From: Leptospira bouyouniensis
GTDB lineage: Bacteria > Spirochaetota > Leptospiria > Leptospirales > Leptospiraceae
Length of the DNA stretch: 64,000 nt
Direction of reading: 5' to 3'
Assembly: GCF_004769525.1 (NCBI RefSeq)
Contig: NZ_RQFT01000008.1
Span: forward strand, 1-64,000
Made by a program: the position numbers and the translations under genes
In this document: positions 8,618 to 18,955 of the stretch, piece by piece
Layout of the letters: each line of letters begins with the position of its first letter
Position numbering within the stretch: position 1 is the first letter of the stretch
Notes under the pieces: generated by a model
What the model saw: only the letters and a program-made list of their open reading frames with translations
What the model was told of the DNA's origin: nothing
Database searches by the model: none

Positions 8618-10315
8618 CTAGTTTGTGAGTGATTCTTCTGGAACTGTTTCTTTGAACTGGTCCAAAGTATAAATTTCATATTCATACCCTTGTTCGGTGA
8701 GGAAGAGCTGTCTGTTTTGCCCAAACCTTTCTTCGTTTGTATCACGCGAAATGAGTGAGTAAAAAATCGCAGTATTGTCTTGGGATTTTGGACGTAGGAT
8801 CCGACCCAAACGTTGTGCTTCTTCCTGTCTGGAACCAAAAGTTCCCGAAACCTGGATCGCAATATTTGCATCTGGTAAGTCGATCGAAAAGTTTGCCACC
8901 TTCGATACGACAAGTTGTTTGATTTGACCAGTTCGGAACGCTTGGTAGAGTTCTTGTCTTTCAGGGAGTGGAGTTTTACCTGTAATCAAAGGGATTTTGA
9001 ACGTGTTGGAAATCTCTTCTAACTGATTGATATACTGTCCAATCACCAAAATATTGTTAGTGGAGTGTTTTTTCAAAATATAACTGATCGCACGAAGTTT
9101 TTCTGGGTTTTCTGAAGCTAATCGAAATTTCTCACGATCATCCGCAACAGAGTACTTCATTCGAAGATCGTCTTCCATCGGAACACGAATCTCCACACAA
9201 TTGGCCTCCGCAATCCAAGACTTGGCTTCGAGTTCCTTCCAAGGCACATCATATTTTTTAGGACCGATTAGAGAGAATACATCTTCTTCCAAACCATCCT
9301 CCCTTACGAGTGTCGCAGTAAGACCTAACCTACGTTTGGCTTGCAATTCAGAAGTCATACGAAACACTGGAGCTGGCAATAAATGCACCTCATCATATAC
9401 AATGAGTCCCCAATTGTTTGCACTGAAAATATGAAAGTGAGTGAAGTCCCCACCTTTTTTCTTTCTATGTGTTAAGATATTGTAAGTTGCAATAGTGATC
9501 GGTTTGATTTCTTTCATTTCACCTGAATATTCACCGATGTCCGACTCCGGGATATCCGTTTTGTCTAGAATTTCATTTCGCCACTGGCGTATGGACAAAG
9601 TGTTCGTAACTAGGATCAGAGTCTCTGCTCCAACAATTTGCATAACCCCCATACCCACGATGGTTTTACCCGCACCACAAGGAAGGACCACAACTCCAGA
9701 TCCACCTTCATTTCGCCCTCCCGCATGGAATGCTTCCACTGATGCTCTTTGGTAATCTCGCATACCAAACTTAATCCCACCTTTTGTCGTAGGACGTAAG
9801 TTAAACGGGTATTTATTCCCTTCATCGTATCCAGCAAGGTCTTCTACAGGAAAACCAATTTTAATTAACGCTTGTTTGATGTGACCACGGTATTCTTTTT
9901 TGATACGAATTTTATCACCTTCCATTCCATCCACAAAAGGTTGGACAGCGCGGTTGTTGGCGATTTCTGTGATAAAACCTTTTTCGTTGGAGATGATGTA
10001 CAACTCCCCCGACTCTTCTTTTACGAGTTTTACTTTACCATAACGAGAAATTTGTTCTCTCACTTCATTCATTACGTTTTTCGGAACGGAATAACGAGCA
10101 AATTTTGTTAAGCCTTCGATGATTTCATCCGCTGTCATTTTAATCGAAGCGGCATTCCACAAAGAAAGGGGAGATATGCGATAGGTATGCATATATTCCG
10201 GGCTTTTTTCAAGCTCGGCAAACTTGGAAACGAGGTCCCGACACGCTTCAAATTCTGGGTTATCCACCTCAAGAAGCATTGTTTTGTCACTTTGTACGGT
10301 GAGTGGCTTGGTCAT
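8618..10315 (-). CDS. Bacterial XPB-family DNA helicase
   Basis: 565 residues from the ATG at 10315, which has GAGAGGGA upstream; a TTG 15 bases earlier is possible. Domains: an N-terminal XPB-type region (about 1-180); helicase motif I VVLPCGAGKTIVG; motif II YDEVHLLPAPVFR (a DEVH box); motif III GLTATLVRED; and a C-terminal helicase half with VIGQYINQ and QRLGRILRPKS. This is the superfamily 2 XPB clade, known in archaea, eukaryotic TFIIH and scattered bacteria including mycobacteria and spirochaetes. It is expected to unwind DNA 3'-5' in repair. The usual partner nuclease gene (Bax1) is not next to it. Confidence 0.9.
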   Translation of the reverse strand: MTKPLTVQSDKTMLLEVDNPEFEACRDLVSKFAELEKSPEYMHTYRISPLSLWNAASIKMTADEIIEGLTKFARYSVPKNVMNEVREQISRYGKVKLVKEESGELYIISNEKGFITEIANNRAVQPFVDGMEGDKIRIKKEYRGHIKQALIKIGFPVEDLAGYDEGNKYPFNLRPTTKGGIKFGMRDYQRASVEAFHAGGRNEGGSGVVVLPCGAGKTIVGMGVMQIVGAETLILVTNTLSIRQWRNEILDKTDIPESDIGEYSGEMKEIKPITIATYNILTHRKKKGGDFTHFHIFSANNWGLIVYDEVHLLPAPVFRMTSELQAKRRLGLTATLVREDGLEEDVFSLIGPKKYDVPWKELEAKSWIAEANCVEIRVPMEDDLRMKYSVADDREKFRLASENPEKLRAISYILKKHSTNNILVIGQYINQLEEISNTFKIPLITGKTPLPERQELYQAFRTGQIKQLVVSKVANFSIDLPDANIAIQVSGTFGSRQEEAQRLGRILRPKSQDNTAIFYSLISRDTNEERFGQNRQLFLTEQGYEYEIYTLDQFKETVPEESLTN

Positions 10316-10595
10316 GGTATTCCCTCTCAATTTAACCAGGCTGTGGAGAGAAACTGCCCTGTCAACTCATTTGATTTTAAGAGATTTTGGATGAGTTTTC
10401 CCATGTTTTTTAGGGCAAAACCAAAAAAATAAGAACGAAAACATGGATCAGACCGTCTAATTCAAGTTATTCTATATCCTTTTACTGAATCAAATAATCG
10501 AATCAGTTTCGAAAATCAAAATCTCTACACTTTAGCAGGATTGTATCGGATGGGCGTTCCAATATTTTTTGATTTGTCAATTTCTTGGATGAAAG
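10316..10595. other. Non-coding spacer
   Basis: This A+T-rich stretch between the XPB start and the dusA 3' element holds no supportable gene. It should contain the XPB promoter on the minus strand, but I could not pick out convincing -35/-10 boxes. Confidence 0.5.
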
Positions 10596-10677
10596 GTCAG
10601 GCTCCTCCGGGGTGCGCTTACGCTTCCGTCAGCAACTCGCCGTTAGTCGAGTCGCTGATCTAAAGCCCTACGGATCC
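10596..10677. repeat. G+C-rich hairpin element abutting dusA
   Basis: About 80 bases that are markedly richer in G+C than the surroundings, directly after the dusA stop codon. It contains a 10-base stem (10630-10639 with 10648-10657, one mismatch, 8-base loop) and several short GCG/CGC repeats. No open frame of note. It looks like an interspersed intergenic repeat or a structured 3' end rather than a tRNA. No cloverleaf or CCA end can be formed. Copy number in the genome cannot be seen from this window. Confidence 0.45.
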
Positions 10678-11649
10678 TTAACGCGCTAAATAATCTTCTA
10701 ATATAGATTCATTTGCTCCGGGTAAATGCATACGGTCAGTGAGAAACTTTCGAAATTCTTTTGCTCCTTTTTCACCATGATACAATCCTAAAATATGCCG
10801 GAGCACATGGTGGACTTTTCCCCCACCCAATCGAAAGGACTTTAGATAGGGTATCATCTCTTTTAAAACTCTTTCTCTTGTGGGTAGTATTTCTTTTGAT
10901 CCAAAATAAAGGGAATCGACATCGGCAAATAAAAACGGATTGTCGTAAGCTGCCCTTCCAATCATCACTCCATTTACTTTTGTTAGGTGGTTATCAATTT
11001 CTGAATGGGTTTTGATTCCACCATTGATGGTGATCGGCAAATTCGGAAAATCATTTTTTAATCGGTATACATCGTCATATCGTAATGGTGGAATTGTTCG
11101 ATTTTCCTTGGGAGAAAGTCCTTCTAATATCGCAATCCTTGCATGGACAATGATATGGTCCACACCAGCTTCATTGATTTTAGAAACGAAATGATATAGG
11201 TCTTCGTAAGATTCTTTTCCATTCACACCAATCCGGTGTTTAACGGTCACAGGAATTTTGACTTTGGTTTTGCAGGAAGAAACCATTTCTGCTACAAGTT
11301 CAGGTTCTTTCATGAGACAAGCCCCAAAACTTCCACTTTGGACTTTGTCGGAAGGGCATCCAACATTCAAATTGATTTCATCATAGCCGTAGTTTTCGCC
11401 AATGTTGGCACATTCGGCTAGAGCTTTCGGTGAATCACCACCTAATTGAAGTGCAACGGGATGTTCTTCTTTAGAAAAATCTAAGTGACGGTGGTTATCT
11501 TTCCCACGAAGGATGGCGCCCGTGGTCACCATTTCTGTATATAGTAACGTATGTTTGGAGATTAACCTTAAAAAAAAGCGAAAATGCCTGTCCGTCCAGT
11601 CCATCATCGGAGCAACAGATACGCGGTGCGATGGGACAGGACTTGGCAA
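10678..11649 (-). CDS. dusA: tRNA-dihydrouridine synthase A
   Basis: 323 residues. A flavoenzyme that reduces uridines in the D-loop of tRNA. The DusA pattern is clear: [13 protein letters not shown] near the N-terminus, [29 protein letters not shown] (with the catalytic Cys in GCPS), VKHRIG, and INGGI with GRAAYDNP. The start is a TTG at 11649, supported by AGGAG about 7 bases upstream, and that ribosome site overlaps the flhA stop codon. The gene is therefore translationally close-coupled to the flagellar operon, though its function is unrelated. A G+C-rich element follows its stop. Confidence 0.92.
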   Translation of the reverse strand: MPSPVPSHRVSVAPMMDWTDRHFRFFLRLISKHTLLYTEMVTTGAILRGKDNHRHLDFSKEEHPVALQLGGDSPKALAECANIGENYGYDEINLNVGCPSDKVQSGSFGACLMKEPELVAEMVSSCKTKVKIPVTVKHRIGVNGKESYEDLYHFVSKINEAGVDHIIVHARIAILEGLSPKENRTIPPLRYDDVYRLKNDFPNLPITINGGIKTHSEIDNHLTKVNGVMIGRAAYDNPFLFADVDSLYFGSKEILPTRERVLKEMIPYLKSFRLGGGKVHHVLRHILGLYHGEKGAKEFRKFLTDRMHLPGANESILEDYLAR

Positions 11650-11658
11650 AAAAATCTC

Positions 11659-13773
11659 CTATGCTTCTTGTGGGTGTTCCTCTCTTGATGGAAGGCTTAG
11701 TACCGAGGAAATTTCTGTCGGAACCCCTCTATGGATTTCTTCAGAAGCAATTACTGCAAAGTTCCTTGGGGGTAGTTCCTTTGTCAAAAAGAATGCAAAG
11801 GCTTGTCTTAAGTACCTAGAAACTACAAAAATAAGGAACCTGTTCTCGTCCAAAGCCTTTTGTAATTCATTGTAAACCGATTCCAGAATTCGAACACGGA
11901 CATCATGTGGAAGGATGATGAGTTTACTTCCATCCGTTTCATCAAGTGTGATACTTTTGTTCATACGATCAATGATTCTTGGATCAATTGTCACCACATG
12001 CAACTTACCATCAGGAGAAAGGAAATCATTAATGATTTGTCGCGATAAGGCTTGTCTTACATGTTCAGCTAAATCGAATGGATTGTTTGTGCGTGGTAGG
12101 TGGTTTGCAATCGCATCCATAATTTTCGGAAGGTTCTTAATGGACAATCCTTCAGCCAAAAGATTTTGTAATGTCTGTTGGATGATCCCAAGCCTTCCTT
12201 GTTTGTCGTAATCCAATTCGCCCACAAGCGTAGGATGGGTTTGACGTAAATGTTCGAGAAGTGCTTTCACTTCTTCTCTACCCAGTAGTTGTGAAGCATA
12301 ATTGGAAATCAGTTCTTTTAAATGTGTGATGATGACGGTCGAAGGATCCACAACAGAATACCCTTTGTTTTCCACTTCGATTTTATCATTTGGGTCAATC
12401 CAGGTAGCTTTCAAACCAAACGCAGGTTCGGTGAAAGGTTCCCCAACAATTGGCTCTAAGTTTCGAGACGTATTGTTCATCGCCATCAGTCTGTCTGCCC
12501 TTACAGCAGATTGGCCCACGACAACCCCATTGATACGAATGCTATAATTATCATGTGGGATTTCTAAATTGTCAATGATGCGAATCGCAGGGATTACAAG
12601 CCCAAAATCAATCGCAAATTTTTTACGAGTATTGGCAATCTGTTCTAGAAGATGCCCACCAGAAGATGCATCCACTAACGGAAGTAAATCGCGACCAAGT
12701 TCTACCTGAATTGCTTCCACTGAAATTTCTTTGATATAGTTTTCTGGTTTTTTTTCTTGGACTTTTTCTTGTGAAACTGTTTCGATTTTTTTAATCTCTT
12801 CTTTTGCTACTTGTTCGATCGAATACCCCAAGTATCCAATGGCACCAGACAAAAATAGAAGTGAGAAAAAAGGTAACCCTGGTATGAGACTTGCCATCCC
12901 AAGAGCCCCTGCCACTACGTATAAGGTTTTCGCATTTCCAAAGAGTTGATCTTTGATCTCTACTGTAAGTTTTTTTTCTGAACTGGAACGAGTGACAATG
13001 ATACCTGTTGCAGTTGTAGAAAGTAGACCCGGGATTTGTGAAACCAGTCCATCCCCAATCGTAAACTTACCATAAGTTTCAATGGATGCAAGGAACGATT
13101 CCCCTCGAATCGTAGAACCAATGAGTATTCCACCGAGTAAATTGATAGCTGTGATAATAAGACCTGCTCTTACGTCCCCTTGTACAAATTTGGAAGCTCC
13201 ATCCATGGCCCCATAAAAATCCACTTCTCGTTGGACTTTTTTACGTTTCACCTTGGCTTCTGCTTCTGTAATGGCACCACTATTCAGTTCCATATCAATG
13301 GACATTTGTTTTTGTGGTAATCCATCGAGTGTAAACCTTGCAGCCACTTCCGAGATCCTTGTAGCACCTTTGGTGATCACTAACACCTGTACAATGGTAA
13401 GGATGATAAAGATAATTAACCCTACCACATACTTTCCTAATCCTGATTCACCACCTACCACAAAGGTACCAAACGCTTCAATCACACTTGAATTCATGGC
13501 AGGCCCTTTGGAAAGGATCTGTCTTGTTGTCGATACGTTTAACGCCAAACGAAAGAGTGTGGTGATGAGCAGTAAACTTGGGAAAATCGAAAACTCACTC
13601 GGTTCCGTCACAGAGAGTGCCGTCATAAGGATAAGGAGGCCAAGTCCTATACTAACAACAATGAGGATATCTAAAACAAATCCAGGGAGAGGGACAATTA
13701 ACATCCCAAGGATCATTAAGGTTCCCACACCTAACACTACATCGGATTGTTTTAAGATATCTCTAAAGTTCAT
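11659..13773 (-). CDS. flhA: Flagellar type III export gate protein FlhA
   Basis: 704 residues, normal length. FlhA forms the nonameric ring of the flagellar export gate and couples proton flow to export. The N-terminal half has about eight membrane helices. The conserved FHIPEP-family stretch is in the cytosolic loop ([16 protein letters not shown], then [16 protein letters not shown]), and the C-terminal cytosolic domain ends with the [15 protein letters not shown] region. It follows flhB with 4 bases between and is the last flagellar gene of the operon. The flhF gene that often follows in spirochaetes is absent here; dusA takes its place. Confidence 0.96.
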   Translation of the reverse strand: MNFRDILKQSDVVLGVGTLMILGMLIVPLPGFVLDILIVVSIGLGLLILMTALSVTEPSEFSIFPSLLLITTLFRLALNVSTTRQILSKGPAMNSSVIEAFGTFVVGGESGLGKYVVGLIIFIILTIVQVLVITKGATRISEVAARFTLDGLPQKQMSIDMELNSGAITEAEAKVKRKKVQREVDFYGAMDGASKFVQGDVRAGLIITAINLLGGILIGSTIRGESFLASIETYGKFTIGDGLVSQIPGLLSTTATGIIVTRSSSEKKLTVEIKDQLFGNAKTLYVVAGALGMASLIPGLPFFSLLFLSGAIGYLGYSIEQVAKEEIKKIETVSQEKVQEKKPENYIKEISVEAIQVELGRDLLPLVDASSGGHLLEQIANTRKKFAIDFGLVIPAIRIIDNLEIPHDNYSIRINGVVVGQSAVRADRLMAMNNTSRNLEPIVGEPFTEPAFGLKATWIDPNDKIEVENKGYSVVDPSTVIITHLKELISNYASQLLGREEVKALLEHLRQTHPTLVGELDYDKQGRLGIIQQTLQNLLAEGLSIKNLPKIMDAIANHLPRTNNPFDLAEHVRQALSRQIINDFLSPDGKLHVVTIDPRIIDRMNKSITLDETDGSKLIILPHDVRVRILESVYNELQKALDENRFLIFVVSRYLRQAFAFFLTKELPPRNFAVIASEEIHRGVPTEISSVLSLPSREEHPQEA

Positions 13774-13777
13774 ATGG

Positions 13778-15112
13778 TTATGCCATTCCTACCTTTTTTT
13801 TGAACTTCTCAAGTGTGATGAGGATTTGTACCACAGCTTGGAAAAACTCTTGTGGAATCTCTTCTCCCACTTCTACTTGTGCATATAAAAGTCTTGCTTG
13901 TTTGGGACTTTCCACGATCGGAACATCGTTTTCGCGGGCGATTCTTCGTATTTCAAGTGCTAGGCGGTTTTCCCCTTTTGCAATCACTCGAGGTGCAGAA
14001 TCCCTTCCCATTTCATAGGAAAGAGCCACTGAATAATGTGTTGGATTTGTGATGACAACATCGGCTTTGGGAACTTCGCGTAACATATTTCCTTGCATCA
14101 TGTCACGAGCAAGTTGCATCCTGCGGTTTTTCATCACAGGGTCCCCAGAGTCTTCCTTCATCTCTCGTTTCGCTTCTGAAGGAGTTTGTTTTAATGATTC
14201 TTCAAATTCAGATTTTTGGAAAAAGAAATCGGCCACCGCAATCCCAAGTAATAATAGTCCTGCCGCCATCATGATCTTAAATCCAGAATACGTCACAAGT
14301 GTGATGGCTTGCATCATACCCATGTTGCCTGTTAGTAAAACTTTTAAAAAATCTCCAGAAATCAAAATATAACTAATCACTCCGATTAACACAACTTTTG
14401 CGAGTGACTTCACAAGATTAAATAATGTTTGGCGGTTTGGCAATACCCGCTTAAAATTGGGAGAAATTCGGTCAAACCGAAAGGACAATGCTCTCGGAGA
14501 GAACATAAACCCCACTTGCACAACATTTCCCACAATCGCAAACACTAGTGTAATAGCAAGTACTGGCCATAGAAGGTTAAAAAAATCTTTGGAAACACCA
14601 GATAGGATCACTCGGAACTCTTCTGCACCGAAACGTTCGTGGTGCATCCCCATCGGTAAGTATTTTTTTATAAAGAGAGCTGTATTTTTGATAAAGGTAT
14701 CACCAAGCAAAAACAAAACACCGGTTCCTCCAAGGAGGACTAAAGTTGAAGCTACTTCGTTGGATTTGGGAACATTCCCTTTTTCCTTTTCCTCCCTCCT
14801 TCGCCTTTCACTCGGAGGTTCCGTTCTCCCTTCATCGGCCGCGGCAAATAGCTGCAGTTGGATTTCATAATGACCTGTTACATAAGCGAATGGAAGTTTA
14901 CTTTCTAATTCCGGTAAACTTTCTAAAGAATTGGCCTGCTTATTTTCTTCCAACATAAAAGGGTATAACCAAGACGGACGGAATAAAACCCAAGTGAACA
15001 ATTTTTTAAGAATTACCTCAAAATCGAAAGCAAATCGCACTTCACTTAACAAACATAAAACGGTATTTCGAAACCGAAGCCTTTCAGTATACAAAGAGTC
15101 CTTTTCTTTCAT
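13778..15112 (-). CDS. flhB: Flagellar export switch protein FlhB, with N-terminal extension
   Basis: 444 residues from the ATG that overlaps the fliR stop by four bases (ATGA). FlhB sets export substrate specificity by self-cleaving at Asn-Pro-Thr-His, seen here at 356-359 ([13 protein letters not shown]). The conserved start of FlhB ([15 protein letters not shown]) begins only at about residue 94, followed by four membrane helices. The first ~90 residues are therefore an extra domain relative to the usual 355-380-residue protein. A later ATG at 14956 would remove 52 of these, but has no ribosome site, so some extension is unavoidable. Confidence 0.94.
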   Translation of the reverse strand: MKEKDSLYTERLRFRNTVLCLLSEVRFAFDFEVILKKLFTWVLFRPSWLYPFMLEENKQANSLESLPELESKLPFAYVTGHYEIQLQLFAAADEGRTEPPSERRRREEKEKGNVPKSNEVASTLVLLGGTGVLFLLGDTFIKNTALFIKKYLPMGMHHERFGAEEFRVILSGVSKDFFNLLWPVLAITLVFAIVGNVVQVGFMFSPRALSFRFDRISPNFKRVLPNRQTLFNLVKSLAKVVLIGVISYILISGDFLKVLLTGNMGMMQAITLVTYSGFKIMMAAGLLLLGIAVADFFFQKSEFEESLKQTPSEAKREMKEDSGDPVMKNRRMQLARDMMQGNMLREVPKADVVITNPTHYSVALSYEMGRDSAPRVIAKGENRLALEIRRIARENDVPIVESPKQARLLYAQVEVGEEIPQEFFQAVVQILITLEKFKKKVGMA

Positions 15113-15891
15113 AAACTAGGCCACTCCCGAACAAGTAAACTTGCCTTGTCCATAGAGATTTGAATCCCTTGCACCATTTGGGTGGCGATAAATGTTAACG
15201 TTGCGATTAAGGTTAATGTTCCAATGAATACTTTCAATGGGAAGGACATAGACATCACATTCATTTGTTGTGCTGCCTTTCCCATCAGTCCCTCTGCAAG
15301 AGAAACCAAAAAGAGAATACCCATGACAGGGAGCGCAATTTTAAACGATACTACAAACATGGCCCCTATCGCATCTTCAACCAAACGGTACAGGCCACTA
15401 TTGACTTTCCCTGTAAAGGATATGATGCGTATCTTTTCAAAGGAATATGCAAGAGTTTCAATGAGGAAACGGTGGGCCCCAATCACAAGAAAAAGTGCCG
15501 TTGCCATTAGGTTTTTCATGGTTCCAATTGCAGGGAGTGAGTTTTGGGTAACAGGATCGAGAATTTCCGTGTATCCGAATCCAATTTGGTTATTAAAAAA
15601 TTCACCAGCCATTTGGAAGGCACTAAACACGAGTGAGACGAGAAATCCAATAAAGACTCCAATAAGCATCTCAGATAAAATCATAATCCCAAAATTGATC
15701 ATATGGCCAGGCACAGGAGGCATATAGTTTGCTACAACTGGATACACAATGAGTGATACCATAAATGAAAAGATCATTCGTAACGAGAAGTTAATAGATT
15801 CAGAAGAGAAAAATGGTGCAACAAGGAAGAGTCCGAGGATTCGAACTAAAACAAAAAGAAAGGATTGAAAGTGTAAGATGAATGCTTCCAT
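15109..15891 (-). CDS. fliR: Flagellar export gate protein FliR
   Basis: 260 residues, usual length. FliR joins FliP and FliQ in the helical export-gate core in the basal-body membrane. About six hydrophobic segments are visible, and the family-typical GEFFNNQIGFGYTEILDP stretch lies in the middle. It overlaps flhB by ATGA and is preceded by fliQ with a single base between, so translation is coupled through the operon. Confidence 0.94.
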   Translation of the reverse strand: MEAFILHFQSFLFVLVRILGLFLVAPFFSSESINFSLRMIFSFMVSLIVYPVVANYMPPVPGHMINFGIMILSEMLIGVFIGFLVSLVFSAFQMAGEFFNNQIGFGYTEILDPVTQNSLPAIGTMKNLMATALFLVIGAHRFLIETLAYSFEKIRIISFTGKVNSGLYRLVEDAIGAMFVVSFKIALPVMGILFLVSLAEGLMGKAAQQMNVMSMSFPLKVFIGTLTLIATLTFIATQMVQGIQISMDKASLLVREWPSL

Positions 15892-15892
15892 A

Positions 15893-16156
15893 TCATATCT
15901 TTTCGATCATAAAAAAAATTTCTCTTGTATAGTCAGTCATCACTCGCACCATCCAAGCTGAAAAAAACACAATGACAGCAAAAATGGACACAAGTTTCGG
16001 AACAAAAGCAATTGTTGGCTCTTGAATAGAAGTTGTTGTTTGTAAAATACCGACGATGAGTCCAACTACAAGTGCAGTAATCAAAATGGGACTTGAAATT
16101 TTTAAGGTCACAATGAAGGCTTCTCGCATCATATTGACAACATCGACTTCTGTCAT
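15893..16156 (-). CDS. fliQ: Flagellar export gate protein FliQ
   Basis: 87 residues with two membrane helices, the standard FliQ size and layout. Motifs: [19 protein letters not shown] and [24 protein letters not shown], the latter being the conserved Q-(T/A)-T-x-I-x-E loop between helices. Overlaps fliP by four bases (ATGA). Part of the FliPQR core. Confidence 0.95.
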   Translation of the reverse strand: MTEVDVVNMMREAFIVTLKISSPILITALVVGLIVGILQTTTSIQEPTIAFVPKLVSIFAVIVFFSAWMVRVMTDYTREIFFMIEKI

Positions 16157-16962
16157 TTATAACTCCTTACAAGTTCCAGAACGAGTAAGTTCCAACCATC
16201 AATGAGGATAAAAAGAATCAATTTCAAAGGAAGAGAGATCATCACCGGAGGTAACATCATAAAACCCATTGCAAGAAGGGCAGAAGCTACAATGAGATCA
16301 ATCACGATGAATGGAATGAAAATATAAATACCAATGATAAATGCTTTTTTTATTTCGCTTAACATAAACGCAGGCACAAGCACATAAGAAGGGACATCAT
16401 CAAAAGATTTTACATTTTGCACTTTACCAATTTTTAAAAAGAGAGCTACATCCTTGGTGCCGTCTTTTCCAAGTTGTCTAATCATAAATTGACGTAAGTG
16501 TTTCATGGAACCTTCCATAAAAGCAGATTGGTCAATTTTCCCATTTAAGTACGGCTGGAGGGCTTCGTCATTCACCTTACCGATGGTAGGCGCCATAATA
16601 AAAAATGTAACGAAGAGTGCAAGTCCCATCATCACTTGGTTCGGTGGTAGGTTTTGGAGAGATAACGCCCTTCTCACAAAATCAAATACAATGACTACTT
16701 TGGTAAAAGATGTCACACTCATCACAATCGCTGGTGCTAGCGATAAAATTGTGACAAGAAAAAGTATCATGAGGGACAAACTGGTTTCTTTTGGTCCCCT
16801 CGCCTCATTGACGTTAAACGACAAATTCGGAATCGGGATTCGTGAACCTTTGTCCTGCGCAAGCAAACCAGCAAATCCACTTGCTGAGACCAAAAACAAT
16901 ATGCTAATGAGAAAAATAATGGATTTATGTCTCTTTATAAAGGAAAAAAAACGAAGTCTCAT
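16153..16962 (-). CDS. fliP: Flagellar export gate protein FliP
   Basis: 269 residues. An N-terminal cleavable signal ending near [10 protein letters not shown], then the family hallmarks: [38 protein letters not shown], and a C-terminal [25 protein letters not shown]. FliP forms the pentameric channel of the export gate. It overlaps both fliO upstream and fliQ downstream by ATGA junctions. Confidence 0.96.
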   Translation of the reverse strand: MRLRFFSFIKRHKSIIFLISILFLVSASGFAGLLAQDKGSRIPIPNLSFNVNEARGPKETSLSLMILFLVTILSLAPAIVMSVTSFTKVVIVFDFVRRALSLQNLPPNQVMMGLALFVTFFIMAPTIGKVNDEALQPYLNGKIDQSAFMEGSMKHLRQFMIRQLGKDGTKDVALFLKIGKVQNVKSFDDVPSYVLVPAFMLSEIKKAFIIGIYIFIPFIVIDLIVASALLAMGFMMLPPVMISLPLKLILFILIDGWNLLVLELVRSYK

Positions 16963-17792
16963 GTTTCTCCTCCCTCTAAAAGTTTTCTATGTTTGCGAAG
17001 CCGTTCCAAACCTTCCTTTGCTTTTCGTTGGATTTCGGCTGCCCCATCCATTTCCAAAGTTTCCATTTGGTTTGGATTGATTCGGATTTTTCGTTGTGCT
17101 TTGGATTGTAAACTTTCGAGAACGGTTTCCAAAAAATTAGGCACGTAAGGATCTGCCTCTTCTTTCATTTTTTGGATTTGGCTTTTTTCCTCAGGGGCTG
17201 TTACTTCTGTTAGTAAACTCACGGATCCATCCGCGACACCTAACACAAGTGTACGACCACCAACTTCTATGATTTGAACTGATTGGGTGGCAGACAAAGG
17301 CAAACTTGACAAAACCTTCATAAACCCTTTCACAGGATACTTGGCTGATTTTGATTTTTGCATTTGTAAAATCAAATAATACCCTGCTCCGACAAGGATT
17401 GCCAAAACAAATAAAATCTTTAGTAAAATCCAAGTAGCGGAAGGAGAATCATCTTGGTTTTCGGAATATCGCTCTTGGATTAAATTGGGTTCTTCTTTAT
17501 TTCCATTCGAAGATTCCGACTGACCATTATTAGTGGATGAATTAGAACCATTACCAATCTGAGATTTAACGTTGGAATCTGAACTTACATTCGATCCTGA
17601 ATTCCCATTGGATCCACTTTCAGACCCAGTTGGTTTGGATTTTGACTCTCCCAATTCTTGGCGTAAAATTTGATCCAATTCCTTAGTATCTGCGTTTTGA
17701 GAAAATAAGGGAGAAAAGAAAAAAAAGAAGAGGATGGAAAAGTACATAACTTTCCTATTCACTTCTTTTCCTGTCTTAGTTTTTTGGATCAT
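16959..17792 (-). CDS. fliO: Flagellar assembly protein FliO
   Basis: 277 residues, placed between fliY and fliP with ATGA overlaps at both ends, which is the usual fliO position. It has a signal-like start ([15 protein letters not shown]), then a low-complexity Ser/Asn/Gly linker (about 50-105). One membrane helix follows ([20 protein letters not shown], about 125-145), then the small cytosolic FliO domain with [11 protein letters not shown] and GGRTLVLGV. FliO chaperones FliP pentamer assembly. The long Ser/Asn-rich periplasmic linker is larger than in enterics. The C-terminal tail is basic and coiled-coil-like. Confidence 0.85.
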   Translation of the reverse strand: MIQKTKTGKEVNRKVMYFSILFFFFFSPLFSQNADTKELDQILRQELGESKSKPTGSESGSNGNSGSNVSSDSNVKSQIGNGSNSSTNNGQSESSNGNKEEPNLIQERYSENQDDSPSATWILLKILFVLAILVGAGYYLILQMQKSKSAKYPVKGFMKVLSSLPLSATQSVQIIEVGGRTLVLGVADGSVSLLTEVTAPEEKSQIQKMKEEADPYVPNFLETVLESLQSKAQRKIRINPNQMETLEMDGAAEIQRKAKEGLERLRKHRKLLEGGET

Positions 17793-18859
17793 TTTTCGCC
17801 TTTGAGTCTGTCTGTAGGACTTACGATATCAGTGACACGAACACCAAAGTTTTCATCGATCACCACAACCTCACCTTTGGCGATGAGTTTTCCGTTCACG
17901 AGTAAATCTACTGGTTCACCAGCTAACTTATCTAGCTCGATGATGGAACCTTCCCCCAAACCTAAAATGTCTTTGATGTACATTTTGGTTCGTCCAAGTT
18001 CCACTGTGAGTGCCATCTGCACATCCATCAGTAGATTGAGGTTGGTTTGCCCGGGCCCACCACCAGCAGTTGCCAGCGAAGGAAAGTTTACACCTTTGAT
18101 ACCAACAGAACTTTGTCCACCACCCATACCCATGTTAGGTTGCATGTTGACATTCATTCCGCCGGACTGTTGTTGTTGTTTTTGTCCACCACCCTTTTGG
18201 ATGTCAAGGATGGAATTTGCCATAGATAAAGCGATTACATAGTATACCTTAAAAGATCCAACTCCATCAATGTTCAAACTGAGAGAAGTCTTCACCAAAC
18301 TAGCGTCATCCGGAAGCTGTAAGTCTCTTCCTGAATTGACAAGGGAAATTTCAGGTGGGCTACCAGACATGGTGCCACCCAATTTCATCCCAATTTGCGC
18401 TGTTACTGTACCAAGGATTGGGGCAAGTGAGTCTTTTAGTGTTTGGAGTTGGGCATTGTCGAGTTGTCCTGGAGGAGCCATTCCCCCCATCATCACACCT
18501 GCAATTTTAGCAGCGTTTTCTTGGGCCATGACGAGACAAACTCTTCCCGCCAAACTACCGCTAATCGTTGAATATAAACTGACTGATTTTGTGCCTAATT
18601 CTTTTTGGATGTCCGCAGAAGAGCTCGATTCCGTGGCAGGGTTCATAAAACGAGTGTTTTTTGCCAAGATCGTGCCAAGTGTGTTCCCCGCCACCTGGAA
18701 TGCAGAGCCGATCACATCTGAAATAATGTCGCGGTCAATTGGAGATAGGTTGTCCGATGACGAACTGGATGCGCCACTTAAGGAAGAGAGGTCGAATGTA
18801 TCATCCGCGCCTTGTAGTAATGCGTCTATCTCGTCTTGTGAGAGTGAACCTTCACCCAT
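17789..18859 (-). CDS. fliY: Flagellar motor switch protein FliY (FliN with CheC-like domain)
   Basis: 356 residues, much longer than plain FliN. It begins with a FliM/FliY-type peptide (LSQDEIDALLQG), then a CheC-like middle (about 40-210) and a linker rich in Gly, Gln, Met and Asn. The C-terminal SpoA/FliN domain runs from MDVQMALTVELGRTKMYI to VTDIVSPTDRL. Where CheC phosphatases have Glu-x-x-Asn, this protein shows SDVIGS and LAPILG, so CheY-P phosphatase activity is doubtful. GGAGATAAAAGGG precedes the ATG. It is the first flagellar gene of the operon; fliM, fliL and motAB are not adjacent. Confidence 0.9.
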   Translation of the reverse strand: MGEGSLSQDEIDALLQGADDTFDLSSLSGASSSSSDNLSPIDRDIISDVIGSAFQVAGNTLGTILAKNTRFMNPATESSSSADIQKELGTKSVSLYSTISGSLAGRVCLVMAQENAAKIAGVMMGGMAPPGQLDNAQLQTLKDSLAPILGTVTAQIGMKLGGTMSGSPPEISLVNSGRDLQLPDDASLVKTSLSLNIDGVGSFKVYYVIALSMANSILDIQKGGGQKQQQQSGGMNVNMQPNMGMGGGQSSVGIKGVNFPSLATAGGGPGQTNLNLLMDVQMALTVELGRTKMYIKDILGLGEGSIIELDKLAGEPVDLLVNGKLIAKGEVVVIDENFGVRVTDIVSPTDRLKGEK

Positions 18860-18908
18860 GCCCTTTTATCTCCGGAAAAACTTAGGATAATGAGACATAA
18901 TATGAATG

Positions 18909-18944
18909 TTTTTGTCACTCAGTTTTTTTCCGAATTGACAAAAA
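18909..18944. promoter_or_regulatory. Inverted repeat upstream of fliY
   Basis: TTTTTGTCA at 18909-18917 pairs with TGACAAAAA at 18936-18944. An alternative, mutually exclusive pairing is GTCACT (18914-18919) with AGTGAC (18944-18949). It lies in the 96-base gap between the DUF971 gene and fliY. It could end the upstream transcript or be an operator for the flagellar operon; the sequence alone does not decide. Confidence 0.3.
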
Positions 18945-18955
18945 GTGACCAAACT

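Noticed and set aside
10596..10677. Possible tRNA or tRNA remnant
   Set aside because: G+C-rich and structured, but no acceptor stem, anticodon arm or T-loop consensus can be arranged.
13253..13888. Long plus-strand frame opposite flhA/flhB
   Set aside because: Antisense shadow of conserved flagellar genes, with no recognisable domain or start signal.
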